64,000 nt of DNA from Luteimicrobium sp042670205. GTDB taxonomy: Bacteria > Actinomycetota > Actinomycetes > Actinomycetales > Cellulomonadaceae. A program made the translations under genes and the position numbers. This document shows, piece after piece, positions 35,817 to 44,503 of the stretch (the stretch's first letter is position 1; every line of letters starts with the position of its first letter). Location: positions 124,001 to 188,000 of the forward strand of contig NZ_JBHUWD010000001.1 in NCBI RefSeq assembly GCF_042670205.1, written 5' to 3'. The notes under the pieces were generated by a model that was given only the letters and a program-made list of their open reading frames with translations, did not search any database and was not told the DNA's origin.

Positions 35817-37246
35817 GCGTTCTTCCCCGAGGTCGCCGGGCCGTGCGTGGTCTGCACGGTCGGCTTCGTGGGGGCGGTCGTCGTGGTGGGCGTCGCGCCC
35901 GGCGTGGTGGTGGGCGCGGGCGTCGCGAGGGTGGGCGTCGGGGTCGGGGTGGGTTCCGGCGTCGCCGAGTCGGTGACGACCTGGGCGGCGCGCACGCGCG
36001 CGTCGGCGAGCGAGTCCGCGGGGATCGTGGCCGTCAGGCGGTCCTGCACGTACGACGGCAGGGTGTCGACGGCCGTCCCGGTCAGCTCGACCGGCGACGA
36101 GAGGTGGAGCGGGCCGATGCTCTGGGGCACGCCCTGGAAGACGGCGACCTGGCCGTCGGACTCACCGACGAAGTACTGGTCCTGCGTCCAGCCGTACGCC
36201 GCGTACCCGCCGCCCAGCAGCACGAGGACGAGGACGAGCGTGAGCGTGACCCCGAGCGCACGCCGCCGGCCGCGGGGCTTGGCGCCGGCGGCCAGCGCCT
36301 CCTCCGCCTCCGGGTCGTCGTTCACTCCGGGCGCGCCCGCGGCCGCGGCGTCGTCGTCGTCCGGTGCCGTGCTCCCGGAGACGAGCGGCGCCGTCCCCGG
36401 GACGAGGTCGTCGCGCAGCGCGCTGCCCACGACCTCGGCCTGCGTGGGGAGCGGCTCGTCGGCGAGCGCGTCGGCGGGGTGCGGGACCGCGCCCTCGGCC
36501 GGGTGCTCGAGGTCCGCGTCCAGGTCGACGACGTCCGCGACGATCGCCGTCACGTTGTCCGTCGAGCCCGCGCGCAGGGCGAGCTGGATGAGCGTCTCGG
36601 CGCACTCGCCGGGCTCGACGACCGAGATGAGGATCTGCGCGATCATGTCGGGCGTCACGAACCCGGACAGGCCGTCGGAGCACAGCAGCCAGCGGTCGCC
36701 GGGACGGGCCTCCCGCACCGACAGGTCGGGCGTGAGGTCGACCTCGAAGTCGCCCAGCACCCGCATGACGACGTTGCGCTGCGGGTGGTGCTCGGCGTCC
36801 TCCGGGGCGATCCGGCCCGTGTCGACGAGGTGCTGGACGAACGTGTGGTCCGTCGTGACCTGCGTCAGCTCGTCGTCGCGCAGCAGGTACGCCCGGGAGT
36901 CGCCCAGGTGGGCCATGACGAGCTGGTTGCCGGCGCGGAGGATCGCCGTGACCGTCGTGCCCATGCCCGCGAGCTGGGGCTCGGCCTCCGACCGGTCGAC
37001 GATCGCCTGCTTGGCGGACCCGATGGCGTGCTCGAGCTCGTCGAGCGCGCCGTCCGGGACGTGCTCGTGCCCGTCCAGGGGCACGAGGGCACGGATCGCG
37101 AGCGTCGACGCGATGTCACCGCCCGCGTGCCCGCCCATGCCGTCGGCGACGGCCAGGAGGTCGGGTCCCGCATAGCCGGAGTCCTGGTTGTCAGCGCGCA
37201 CGAGCCCGACGTCGGACCGTGCCGCGTAGCGCAGCGCGAGGTTCAT
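35813..37246 (-). CDS. pstP: PP2C-type Ser/Thr phosphatase PstP
   Basis: The single PPM phosphatase that reverses PknA/PknB phosphorylation. The 477-aa protein has metal-binding motifs DNQDSGY near residue 19, VADGMGGHAGGD at 33-44, CSDGLSGFV and GSTDNVTAIVADV. A TM helix (LGVTLTLVLVLVLLGGGYAAYGW) lies near 335-357. The extracellular part ends in a Thr/Pro-rich tail (TPTPTPTLATPAPTTTPG). The overlap with rodA and the 6-bp spacing from fhaB show one operon. Confidence 0.95.
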   Translation of the reverse strand: MNLALRYAARSDVGLVRADNQDSGYAGPDLLAVADGMGGHAGGDIASTLAIRALVPLDGHEHVPDGALDELEHAIGSAKQAIVDRSEAEPQLAGMGTTVTAILRAGNQLVMAHLGDSRAYLLRDDELTQVTTDHTFVQHLVDTGRIAPEDAEHHPQRNVVMRVLGDFEVDLTPDLSVREARPGDRWLLCSDGLSGFVTPDMIAQILISVVEPGECAETLIQLALRAGSTDNVTAIVADVVDLDADLEHPAEGAVPHPADALADEPLPTQAEVVGSALRDDLVPGTAPLVSGSTAPDDDDAAAAGAPGVNDDPEAEEALAAGAKPRGRRRALGVTLTLVLVLVLLGGGYAAYGWTQDQYFVGESDGQVAVFQGVPQSIGPLHLSSPVELTGTAVDTLPSYVQDRLTATIPADSLADARVRAAQVVTDSATPEPTPTPTPTLATPAPTTTPGATPTTTTAPTKPTVQTTHGPATSGKNA

Positions 37247-37252
37247 CCGCGG

Positions 37253-37819
37253 CTACCCCTGCAGGACCATCGTCGTCTGGCCGATCCGGATCTCCTCGCC
37301 CGGCTGCACGGCCACGGGCACCTCGAGGCGCCGGCCCTCGAGGAAGGTGCCGTTGGTCGATCCGAGGTCCTCCACGTACCACGCTCCGTTCTGCGGGAAG
37401 ATCCGGGCGTGACGCGACGACGAGTAGTCGTCGTCGAGCACGAGCGTGCAGCTCGGGGCCCGCCCGATGAGCACGGCCGACGTCGACAGGGGCAGCGTCG
37501 TGCCGCGCAGCGCGCCCTCCGTGACCACGAGGCGCATCGCGGCGCTCTGGGCGAGCGCGGGGGTGCGGGTGACGCCCGCGGCGGGGGTCGGGTTCGGCAC
37601 GGAGGAGTGGTGCGCCCCGACGACGACGGCGCCCTCGGCGCTCGGCGCGCTCAGGACGCCCGGCGCGGGCGCGGGCGTGGCGTGGAGCTCGTCGGCGCGG
37701 GTGTGCGGGGGGCGCGGATCGGCGAGGTCACGACGCAGGACGCGGATGGAGAACAGGACCAGCAGCCACAGCAGGACGAGGAAGCCGAGCCGGAGCAGGG
37801 TGAAGGTGAGCTCGCTCAT
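37253..37819 (-). CDS. fhaB: FHA-domain protein FhaB (FipA)
   Basis: A phosphothreonine-binding adaptor that connects the kinases to division and wall synthesis proteins. The 188-aa product begins MSELTFTLLRLGFLVLLWLL, an N-terminal TM helix. The FHA domain (about 110-185) has VLIGRAPSCTLVLDDDYSSS, RHARI and DLGSTNGTFLEG, with the Arg, Ser and Asn that contact phosphothreonine. I chose ATG 37819; the frame upstream is antisense-like. It lies between fhaA (10 bp) and pstP (6 bp). Confidence 0.94.
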   Translation of the reverse strand: MSELTFTLLRLGFLVLLWLLVLFSIRVLRRDLADPRPPHTRADELHATPAPAPGVLSAPSAEGAVVVGAHHSSVPNPTPAAGVTRTPALAQSAAMRLVVTEGALRGTTLPLSTSAVLIGRAPSCTLVLDDDYSSSRHARIFPQNGAWYVEDLGSTNGTFLEGRRLEVPVAVQPGEEIRIGQTTMVLQG

Positions 37820-37829
37820 CGAGGCCCGA

Positions 37830-38591
37830 TCACCCGGCCTCGTCCGCCGCGCCGGTCCAGAACATGATCCGGGTGCGACCGATCGTGAGGCTGTTCCCGT
37901 CGAGCAGCGTCGCTGCGGGAACCTGGTGGCCCTCCACGAACAGGCCGTTGGTGGAGCCGAGGTCCGTCGCGACGACGCCGTCGGGGGTGACCCGGATCTC
38001 CAGGTGGCGGCGGGACACACCGGGGTCGTCGACCACGATGTCCGCCTCCGAGCCACGGCCGATGACCGTGACCGGTCCGGTCAGCAGGTAGCGCTGGCCG
38101 TCGATGTCGATGAGGGGGTGGCGCAGGCTGGGCGTCGGGGCGCTCGGGACCGGGCCCGGGCCGTAGCCGGGCTGGCCGTTCCCGTTCCCGTTGCCGTTGC
38201 CGTTGGCGGGCACCGAGCCGCGGACGCTCGCCGAGTGCACGAGGTACTGGCCCGGTTGGAGGCCGGCGTCGGCGTCGAACGTGACGGAGACGGGACCGAC
38301 GAACGCGTAGTGCTGCTCGGCGGCGTGGTCGGTGACCGTCGAGGCGAGCTCGTCGGCGAGGGCCTCGGCTCCCCAGTCCTCGATGCGCGCGAAGTCGTCG
38401 CTCGCCAGACGGATGGTGAACTCGTTCGGGGCGACGGCGCGGTCGCGGCCGACGACGGCCACCCGGTCGTCCACCTCGCGGCGCAGCGCGCTCGCCAGGT
38501 CCACGGGCTTGACCTCACCTCGACCGAGCTTCGCGAATGCGTTGTTGAAAGCGCGCTCCACGTTCTGCTCGAAGCGGTCCAGTACGCCCAC
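37830..38591 (-). CDS. fhaA: DUF3662/FHA-domain protein FhaA
   Basis: First gene of the kinase operon. FhaA binds phosphorylated partners such as MviN and PBPs in mycobacteria. The 253-aa product starts at GTG 38591 (VGVLDRFEQNVERAFNNAFA) after the strong GAGGGAGGAGGG. An N-terminal DUF3662 domain (1-125) is followed by a (GN)n linker (about 130-140) and a C-terminal FHA domain with VIGRGSEADIVVDDPGVSRRHLEI and DLGSTNGLFVEG. Confidence 0.95.
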   Translation of the reverse strand: MGVLDRFEQNVERAFNNAFAKLGRGEVKPVDLASALRREVDDRVAVVGRDRAVAPNEFTIRLASDDFARIEDWGAEALADELASTVTDHAAEQHYAFVGPVSVTFDADAGLQPGQYLVHSASVRGSVPANGNGNGNGNGQPGYGPGPVPSAPTPSLRHPLIDIDGQRYLLTGPVTVIGRGSEADIVVDDPGVSRRHLEIRVTPDGVVATDLGSTNGLFVEGHQVPAATLLDGNSLTIGRTRIMFWTGAADEAG

Positions 38592-38893
38592 AGCGCCCTC
38601 CTCCCTCGGTCGTGCAGCACGATCGACGGGCCGCCCTGCGGGTCGGGGCGTGCCTCCGGTCGGTCGGTGACAGTGTGTCAGTGTGCGGTGTTGGTCGGTC
38701 ACGTGGCGAACGAGCACCGGTTGGGCATGGTCGCACGCCCTTAGATCGTAGCCAGCCAGGCGCGCGGCTCCGACGCCGGGTGCGGGAGTCCTGGGGATCG
38801 AATGCGGGGGCGGTGTGGAGATCCGGGCCCCACGAGGCACCCGACCAGCCGGTTCGGAGCCCACCCCTGCCGCGTGCTAATCTTCTTCGGCGC
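38592..38893. promoter_or_regulatory. fhaA-tRNA-Leu divergent promoter region
   Basis: 302 bp without a gene. It must carry the promoter of the seven-gene kinase operon; a TACGAT on the minus strand (38745-38750) is a candidate -10, about 155 bp before fhaA. For tRNA-Leu, TAATCT at 38878-38883 with TTCGGA at 38853-38858 is a reasonable -10/-35 pair at 19-bp spacing. Nothing else is recognised. Confidence 0.5.
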
Positions 38894-38976
38894 GCGCGAG
38901 TGGCGAAATGGCAGACGCGCTGGCTTCAGGTGCCAGTGCCCGCAAGGGCGTGGGGGTTCAAGTCCCCCCTCGCGCA
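38894..38976 (+). tRNA. tRNA-Leu (anticodon CAG)
   Basis: An 83-nt class II tRNA: acceptor GCGCGAG pairs with CTCGCGC, the anticodon arm is CTGGC-TTCAGGT-GCCAG with CAG, the variable arm is long (TGCCCGCAAGGGCG), the T-arm is GGGGGTTCAAGTCCCCC and the discriminator is A. CCA is not encoded. Confidence 0.96.
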
Positions 38977-39015
38977 CACAAGGAGGGTTTCGGCTTCAGG
39001 GCCGGAGCGCTTTCG

Positions 39016-39051
39016 GAAAGTCCCGGTCAGGTGATCCTGGCCGGGACTTTC
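39016..39051 (+). terminator. Terminator after tRNA-Leu
   Basis: GAAAGTCCCGG (39016-39026) pairs exactly with CCGGGACTTTC (39041-39051) across 14 nt, ending in a short T-rich stretch. Confidence 0.8.
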
Positions 39052-39465
39052 TGGGTCCCAGGGCCAGTGCGGAGCGGTGGACGACGGCGTTCGCCGGTTC
39101 TGGTCGTGGCCGGCCAGGGCTTGGGGCGGGTCGGGCGGTGTGCGGAGGCGTCGGAGGGCACCTCGGAGTGATCTTCTTGGCCGCATGCCCGTCACGGTCA
39201 GTTCCAGGCAGCGCCGCGCCCAGCGGCATCGACCGACCAGTCCGCGTAGGAGTGCACCCTCATTCTCGGCGGCTCACGGTGTGCCGAGACAGCCAGTCCG
39301 GGGTCAGTGCATTTCCGGCACCACCCACATAGACGGGCGCCTCCCGATGGGAAGCGGTTCCGTTTCGTCGCCCGGTCCGCCTGCCGGCGTGCTCGGTACC
39401 CACCGGCGGGAGAGCGCCAGCGGGTGCCGGCCCTCGGGCGACACCTCCCGAATGCTTCGAAATCG
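39052..39465. other. 414-bp region without a recognisable gene
   Basis: Between the tRNA-Leu terminator and the stop of the surface protein. Frames here translate to Arg/Gly-rich sequence without start signals or similarity. I see no RNA gene, repeat or binding site that I can support. Confidence 0.6.
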
Positions 39466-42252
39466 TCAGCGGACGGCTCCCGTTCGGTAACTCGTGACGG
39501 ACCTGGTCGTGTAGCCGGACCGGTAGCCCGTCACTGTCACCGTGAGGTGCTTGCCACGCGCCCGTGACGGGACCACGAAACGCGCGGTCGTCCGCGTCGC
39601 GATCGTCAGCCCGTTGGCCCTCCACACGTATCTGATCGACGAAGGCGTAGGTGACCATGTCCCGCGGCTCACCGTGAGCGTCCTGCCGACCCTCACCGTG
39701 CCGGTGACCTTGGGTCGCGGGGCGACGAACGTTCCCGGGGCGACCGCGATAGTCGCTGCGCTCGTCGCAGACGCTTTCGTGTATCCGGTCCTCGAGCCGG
39801 TCACCGTGACCGTCAGCCGCTTGCCGCGGGCTGAGGCGGGCACTACGAACGCGCTGGTCGTTCGGGTCGCGATCGTGACCCCGTTCGCCTTCCAGACGTA
39901 CGTGATGGTCGAGGGTGTCGGCGCCCAGGCTCCCCGGCTCACGGTGAGGGTCTTGCCGACCTTCGCCGTGCCGGTGACCTTGGGTCGTGGGGCCGTGAAC
40001 GTGCCGGGCGCGACGGTGGCAGTGGGCGCGCTCGTCACGGAGGACTCGTAGTACTGCTTGAGTCCCGTGATGGTCACGGTGATCCTCTTGCCGGCCGCCG
40101 ACGCCGGGACGGTCAACCTGCTCGAGGTCGCGCCCGAGAGTGTCACGCCGTTCGCCTTCCACACGTAGCGGTAGCCGGTCGGTGTCGGTGACCACATGCC
40201 AGGGACCGCGCTCAGGGTCTGGCCCACCTTCGGTGTCCCCGCCACCGACGCGGTCGCCGCAGTGAAGAGGGCGGGCATGACGGTGACCGGCCGGTCCAGG
40301 CGGGAAGGAGCAAAACCTTGACCACCCTCGTAGACCGTCGTGAACGTGTACCTGCCTGGCACCAGCTCGTCCTCGCTCCCGAGCCAGAGCCGCGCTTGCC
40401 CGGTCGCGTCCAGATTGGCACCCGAGCCGAACTGAGTGCCATTCGTGTAGTTGAGGTGGACGATGCCTACCGGAGAGCGACCGTCGGACGTCACCGTTGC
40501 CTTGACGGTGTCCGGCATCTGGCCGTATCGCCACGACGCCGGTAGGTCGTTCGCGACCTTGGTCGCCGACGCCGGCTGCACCACGACGTCGCCAGCCCAT
40601 GACGCCGCGTCGGCGTCGCCCCAGCCCTCGTAGACAGCACGAACCGTGTACGAGCCGGGCGGGAGGCCGAGCTCGTCGAGGCATGTGCGGTCGATCCCTG
40701 TGCTGGTGTAGCCGTACTTCGTCTGGCCGTCGACGCTGATCGAGAGCTCGTCGTGCGGCCACCACCGGGGCGACCCGTCCGCGGTCGCCAGGTCGAGGCA
40801 CATCGTGTCCTTGGGGTTCGAGGTCGCCGGCCAGCTCGATGGCCCGGACGCGGTGATCGCCACGGGGCTGGGCTCGGCGAAGTCGAGGCTGGTGCTGACG
40901 GTCCGTGTCACGAAGGGCGAGCCGAAGAAGGTCGCGTCGATCCCGTAGGTGCCGGGCAGCTCGTGGTCCGAGGCCGAGAACAGAACCTCTCCGACCCCTC
41001 CGAAGGCGCCGGCGTTGCGGAGCTGTGAGGTGCGACCGTCGGGGGCTCGAACGTCCATGGACACGATCCCGTCCGCAGGGGTGCCGTCCGGGAGGGTGGC
41101 GGTGACATCGAACCTCGCGGTGTCGGCCACGCGGAGCGTCCGGTCCGCCGGGACGGTGGCATTAACGGCGACGTCGACCGGGATGGCATCACCGACCATG
41201 AGGGCCCAGTGGATCGCGTGGCCGGTGTCTCCACCGACCGCGGAGAAGACGGCGCGGTCGCTCGGCACCGCAGGGAGGGCGGCGTCGCGCGAGCTCAGGC
41301 CCCAGGTCAGGATCGTGCCGTCGTCGAGCGCGGCCGCACCCTCGCCGTCGTCCATGGCGGTGAGGGAGATGATCGACCGGCCCTCCGGAGCGGCCGCCTT
41401 CTCCACGCCGTCCGACGCGATTACCCTGCCGTCGTCGGTCGCAGCGATGAAGTCGTCCCGTCCTGTGTCGATGCCGACGAAGCGTGTCCCGGTCGGGGGC
41501 GTCACCACCGTGGCCACGTCCTCAGGTTCCTGTCCGTCGCAGTAGACGTAGGCCCCGTCGCTCCGGAGCGCCGCCCACCGGGCCATCTCGCCGTGCGCCG
41601 AGACGGCCGTGTATCGCAGGCCCGACCCGGGCGTGAACGCGGCGGTGCAGGGCGCGGGGTTCCCGCCCAGGTCCCCCAGCACGCCGTCGGAGCGGAGGGC
41701 ATAGGCCCCGGAGATCGCGGTGTACGTCGTCCCCGCCGGCGGCTCCGTGACGTACCGCCCGTCCTGCGAGACGACCACGCCGTCCGACCTCAGCAGATGC
41801 CCGTACCAGGACGACTGCGCAGCAACGGCCACGTAGGTCGTCCCGTCAGGTGGTGAGACGGTATGCGAGCCCCACGGAATGTCGACTCGTCCGTCGCTAC
41901 GGAGGACGAGCAGGTCGAGACCGTCCGACGAGATGGCCGTCGCGTGCACGCCAACGTCGAGCGCGGCGGGCGCCGTCGGCACGCCGCCTGGGCTGTAGGC
42001 CCAGGTGCGATCGCCCCAGACGACCACCTGCCCACCCTCAGGGCTCGGCATCCCCTCCTGGACGAAGGTGGGGTCGAGTCGGGCATCGACGGGTTCGCCC
42101 CCTGGTGAGGCCGTGGTGGTCGACGTCGCTGGGAGCGTAGAAGCTGCGCCGCCGGTCGTCGTGGCGAGCCCGAGCACGAGCCCGGGCGCTACGAGCGACG
42201 CACAGACGCGCCCGCGAAGAAGCAGAGACTGTCGAGACGCTGACGTCGGCAT
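39466..42252 (-). CDS. Secreted RCC1-like/Ig-like repeat surface protein
   Basis: A 928-aa exported protein of unknown function. Residues 1-38 resemble a signal peptide (RVCASLVAPGLVLGLATTTGGAA). Residues about 60-350 carry six or more propeller-type repeats with LRSDG or DDG signatures (LRSDGRVDIPWG, LRSDGVVVSQDG, LRSDGAYVYCDG, LDDGTILTWG), like RCC1 blades. Residues 360-640 look like bacterial Ig domains (SYTVRAVYEGWGD, YTFTTVYEGGQGF). The C-terminus has three tandem repeats of about 85 residues (VGKTLTVSRGAWAPTPSTI, YVWKANGVTI). No LPXTG or TM anchor is seen. Codon use is less extreme than in neighbouring genes. Adhesion or matrix binding is a guess. Confidence 0.88.
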   Translation of the reverse strand: MPTSASRQSLLLRGRVCASLVAPGLVLGLATTTGGAASTLPATSTTTASPGGEPVDARLDPTFVQEGMPSPEGGQVVVWGDRTWAYSPGGVPTAPAALDVGVHATAISSDGLDLLVLRSDGRVDIPWGSHTVSPPDGTTYVAVAAQSSWYGHLLRSDGVVVSQDGRYVTEPPAGTTYTAISGAYALRSDGVLGDLGGNPAPCTAAFTPGSGLRYTAVSAHGEMARWAALRSDGAYVYCDGQEPEDVATVVTPPTGTRFVGIDTGRDDFIAATDDGRVIASDGVEKAAAPEGRSIISLTAMDDGEGAAALDDGTILTWGLSSRDAALPAVPSDRAVFSAVGGDTGHAIHWALMVGDAIPVDVAVNATVPADRTLRVADTARFDVTATLPDGTPADGIVSMDVRAPDGRTSQLRNAGAFGGVGEVLFSASDHELPGTYGIDATFFGSPFVTRTVSTSLDFAEPSPVAITASGPSSWPATSNPKDTMCLDLATADGSPRWWPHDELSISVDGQTKYGYTSTGIDRTCLDELGLPPGSYTVRAVYEGWGDADAASWAGDVVVQPASATKVANDLPASWRYGQMPDTVKATVTSDGRSPVGIVHLNYTNGTQFGSGANLDATGQARLWLGSEDELVPGRYTFTTVYEGGQGFAPSRLDRPVTVMPALFTAATASVAGTPKVGQTLSAVPGMWSPTPTGYRYVWKANGVTLSGATSSRLTVPASAAGKRITVTITGLKQYYESSVTSAPTATVAPGTFTAPRPKVTGTAKVGKTLTVSRGAWAPTPSTITYVWKANGVTIATRTTSAFVVPASARGKRLTVTVTGSRTGYTKASATSAATIAVAPGTFVAPRPKVTGTVRVGRTLTVSRGTWSPTPSSIRYVWRANGLTIATRTTARFVVPSRARGKHLTVTVTGYRSGYTTRSVTSYRTGAVR

Positions 42253-42427
42253 CGAACGCTCCAGCAGACGGGGCGCGGCTCGCGCGCCGAACGACCAAGT
42301 TGCGTGACTCTATCGGTCACATCGGGTGTTCGGGGCACAAGAGGCGCCCACGCACCCGCTGCGGCCAGTGCAGCTGGGATGTACAGGTACGTGCGTCGTG
42401 TCACAGGTGGCGCTTAGGTTGGTCATC

Positions 42428-42826
42428 ATGACGATCGAACGCCTTCGCCCTCAGGGTCTGGTGAACAGCCCCGCGTTCAGCCACGTCGCCGTCGTGCCGC
42501 CGGGCGCGACCACGATCTACGTCGGTGGGCAGAACGCCGTCGACGCCGACGGCGCGCTCGTCGGCGACGGGGACGTCGCGGCCCAGGCGGTGCGCGCGCT
42601 GGAGAACGTGCGGACAGCGCTCGCCGCGGCGGGCGCCACGCTCGCGGACGTCGTGCAGTGGACCGTGCTCTTCGTGGCGGGAGCCGACGTCGCCGCGGCC
42701 TACGGAGCGATCGCGCCCGCCCTCGCGTCCGAGGAGCCTGGTCTCGTCACGGGCGGCAGCGTCGTCGCGCTCGGCGTGCCGGGCGCGCTCGTGGAGATCA
42801 GCGCGGTGGCCGTCGTGGAGCGGTGA
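42428..42826 (+). CDS. RidA family protein lacking the catalytic arginine
   Basis: A YjgF/YER057c/UK114-fold protein of 132 aa. Signatures are VVPPGATTIYVGGQNAVDADG, QAVRALENVRTALAAAGATLADVVQWTVLF and ALVEISAVAVVE at the end. Canonical RidA enamine/imine deaminases need an Arg in the (P/T)RS motif; here the aligned residues are VTGGS, so deaminase activity on the usual substrate is doubtful and it fits the less-studied Rid subfamilies. ATG 42428 is chosen; the frame extends upstream without similarity. The stop shares one base with the next start (TGATG). Confidence 0.9.
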   Translation: MTIERLRPQGLVNSPAFSHVAVVPPGATTIYVGGQNAVDADGALVGDGDVAAQAVRALENVRTALAAAGATLADVVQWTVLFVAGADVAAAYGAIAPALASEEPGLVTGGSVVALGVPGALVEISAVAVVER

Positions 42827-43383
42827 TGACGTCGGGCGTCGTGCTGCTGCGCGGCATCAACGTGGGCGGCCGGAACCCGGTGCGGATGCCGGACCTCGTC
42901 GCGTGCTTCGAGGCCGCCGGGTACGACGACGTCCGGACCCACCTGCAGAGCGGGAACGTGCTGTTCGCTGCGGCGCCCGCGGCGGCACCACCGTCGGGAC
43001 CGGAGCTCGAAGCCGCACTCGACCGGCTCCTCGTCGAACAGCTCGGCTTCGCGGTCCCGACGGTGGTGCGGAGCCGCGACGAGCTCGCGGCGACCGTGGG
43101 GGAGGCGCCTGCCGGTCACGGGTCCGACGACCTGCGGAGCGACGTCTTCTTCCTCAAGGCGCCCCTGACGGTCGAGGAGGCGATGGAGCAGATGCCGGAG
43201 CTGCGCGAGGGAGTCGACGCCGTGGCGCCGGGGCCGGGTGCGATCTACTTCTCGCGGGTGGCCGCCCAGGCGAGGCGGACCCGTATCCAGAAGTTCTTCG
43301 CCCTGCCCGCGTTCCAGCACGTCACAGCGCGTTCGTGGCGCACCACGACGCGCCTGCTCGAGCTTCTCGACGCCACGGGCTGA
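42826..43383 (+). CDS. DUF1697 family protein
   Basis: A 185-aa protein of the DUF1697 (YbaB/PA-type) family, whose role is unknown. Family signatures are VVLLRGINVGGRNPVRMPDL at the N-terminus, THLQSGNVLF, and the C-terminal TRIQKFFALPAFQHVTARSWRTTTRL. It is coupled to the RidA-like gene through TGATG and converges on the oxidoreductase gene. Confidence 0.92.
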   Translation: MTSGVVLLRGINVGGRNPVRMPDLVACFEAAGYDDVRTHLQSGNVLFAAAPAAAPPSGPELEAALDRLLVEQLGFAVPTVVRSRDELAATVGEAPAGHGSDDLRSDVFFLKAPLTVEEAMEQMPELREGVDAVAPGPGAIYFSRVAAQARRTRIQKFFALPAFQHVTARSWRTTTRLLELLDATG

Positions 43384-43394
43384 CGCCCACTGGG

Positions 43395-44378
43395 TCAGTG
43401 GTCGACGCGGAGCACGATCTTGCCGCGCGTTCGTCCGGTCTCCCCCGCCTTGTGCGCCTCCGCGACGTCGTCGAGCGCGTACACCGCCGCTACCTCGACC
43501 TCCACGATCCCCCGCTCGAGCAGGCCTGAGATCGTCGCCAAGGCTGCGCCGTCGGGCTCGACGAGGAACGGCGTCGCACGGACGTCCGCCGTGCGGGCGG
43601 CCTCGGCGACGTGGGCGGGCACGCCGCCGGGGACCGCGACGAGGATCCCGCCTGGGCGCAGCACGTCGACCGCGCGTCGCGTCGTGTCGTCGGGGCCGTC
43701 GCCGACCAGCTCGACGACGACGTCCGCACCGTCGATCTCGTCCTCGAACCTGGTCCGGGTGTAGTCGACGACCTGGTCGGCGCCGTGCGCGCGGAGCCAG
43801 TCGTGGTGCCGCTCGCTCGCGACGGCCACCACCTCGGCGCCGAGGTGGTGTGCGAACTGCACGGCGAAGTGCCCGACACCCCCCGCCGCGGCCGTCACCA
43901 CGACCTTCTGGCCCGCCTGGACGCGTGCCGCGTCGACGAGCGCCTGCCACGCGGTGAGCGCGGCGAGCGGAACCGCGGCGGCCTCCGCGGACGTGAGGTT
44001 CGCGGGGGTCCGCACGAGCTGACGCGAGGGGGCCGTGACGAACTGCGCGTAGGCGCCGGCCTGGCGGGGGAACCACGGCATCCCGAAGACGCGGTCGCCG
44101 GGGGCGAGCGTCGTGACGCCGAACCCGACCTCCGCGACGACACCGGCGACGTCCCAGCCGAGGACGAACGGCGGCTCGCCGAGCACGTGCGCCATGCCGG
44201 CACCGCCACGGGTCTTCCAGTCGACGGGGTTGACCCCTGCGGCCTCCACCCGGACGAGGACCTCGGTGGGCAGCGGCACGGGGCGCGGCACGGTGGACAG
44301 CGTGAGTACGTCGGCGTCGCCGAAGACGGTCTGGGTGACGGCGGTCATGGTGGGCGGTGGGGTCAGGTCGTTGCTCAT
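43395..44378 (-). CDS. Zinc-independent MDR-type NADP-dependent oxidoreductase
   Basis: A 327-aa medium-chain dehydrogenase/reductase of the quinone-oxidoreductase type. The GroES-like half has EVLVRVEAAGVNPVDWKTRGG and LGWDVAGVVAEVG. The Rossmann half has VVVTAAAGGVGHFAVQFAHHLGAEVVAVAS (AAGGVG cofactor loop). It lacks the structural and catalytic zinc cysteines of alcohol dehydrogenases. NADPH and a quinone or enone substrate are likely from the family; the real substrate is unknown. It is divergent from the AraC/GlxA-type regulator, which may control it. Confidence 0.92.
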   Translation of the reverse strand: MSNDLTPPPTMTAVTQTVFGDADVLTLSTVPRPVPLPTEVLVRVEAAGVNPVDWKTRGGAGMAHVLGEPPFVLGWDVAGVVAEVGFGVTTLAPGDRVFGMPWFPRQAGAYAQFVTAPSRQLVRTPANLTSAEAAAVPLAALTAWQALVDAARVQAGQKVVVTAAAGGVGHFAVQFAHHLGAEVVAVASERHHDWLRAHGADQVVDYTRTRFEDEIDGADVVVELVGDGPDDTTRRAVDVLRPGGILVAVPGGVPAHVAEAARTADVRATPFLVEPDGAALATISGLLERGIVEVEVAAVYALDDVAEAHKAGETGRTRGKIVLRVDH

Positions 44379-44503
44379 GCTGCTCAGTCTTCGCGGCCGC
44401 CGCGGGGCACCAGAAGTGGCTTGCGGGCCATCATCCGCTCACTTCAGGACGTCGTGGTCGCTCTCGACGTGGCCGAAGGCGTGTGGCCGCTATCGTCTCG
44501 GAC

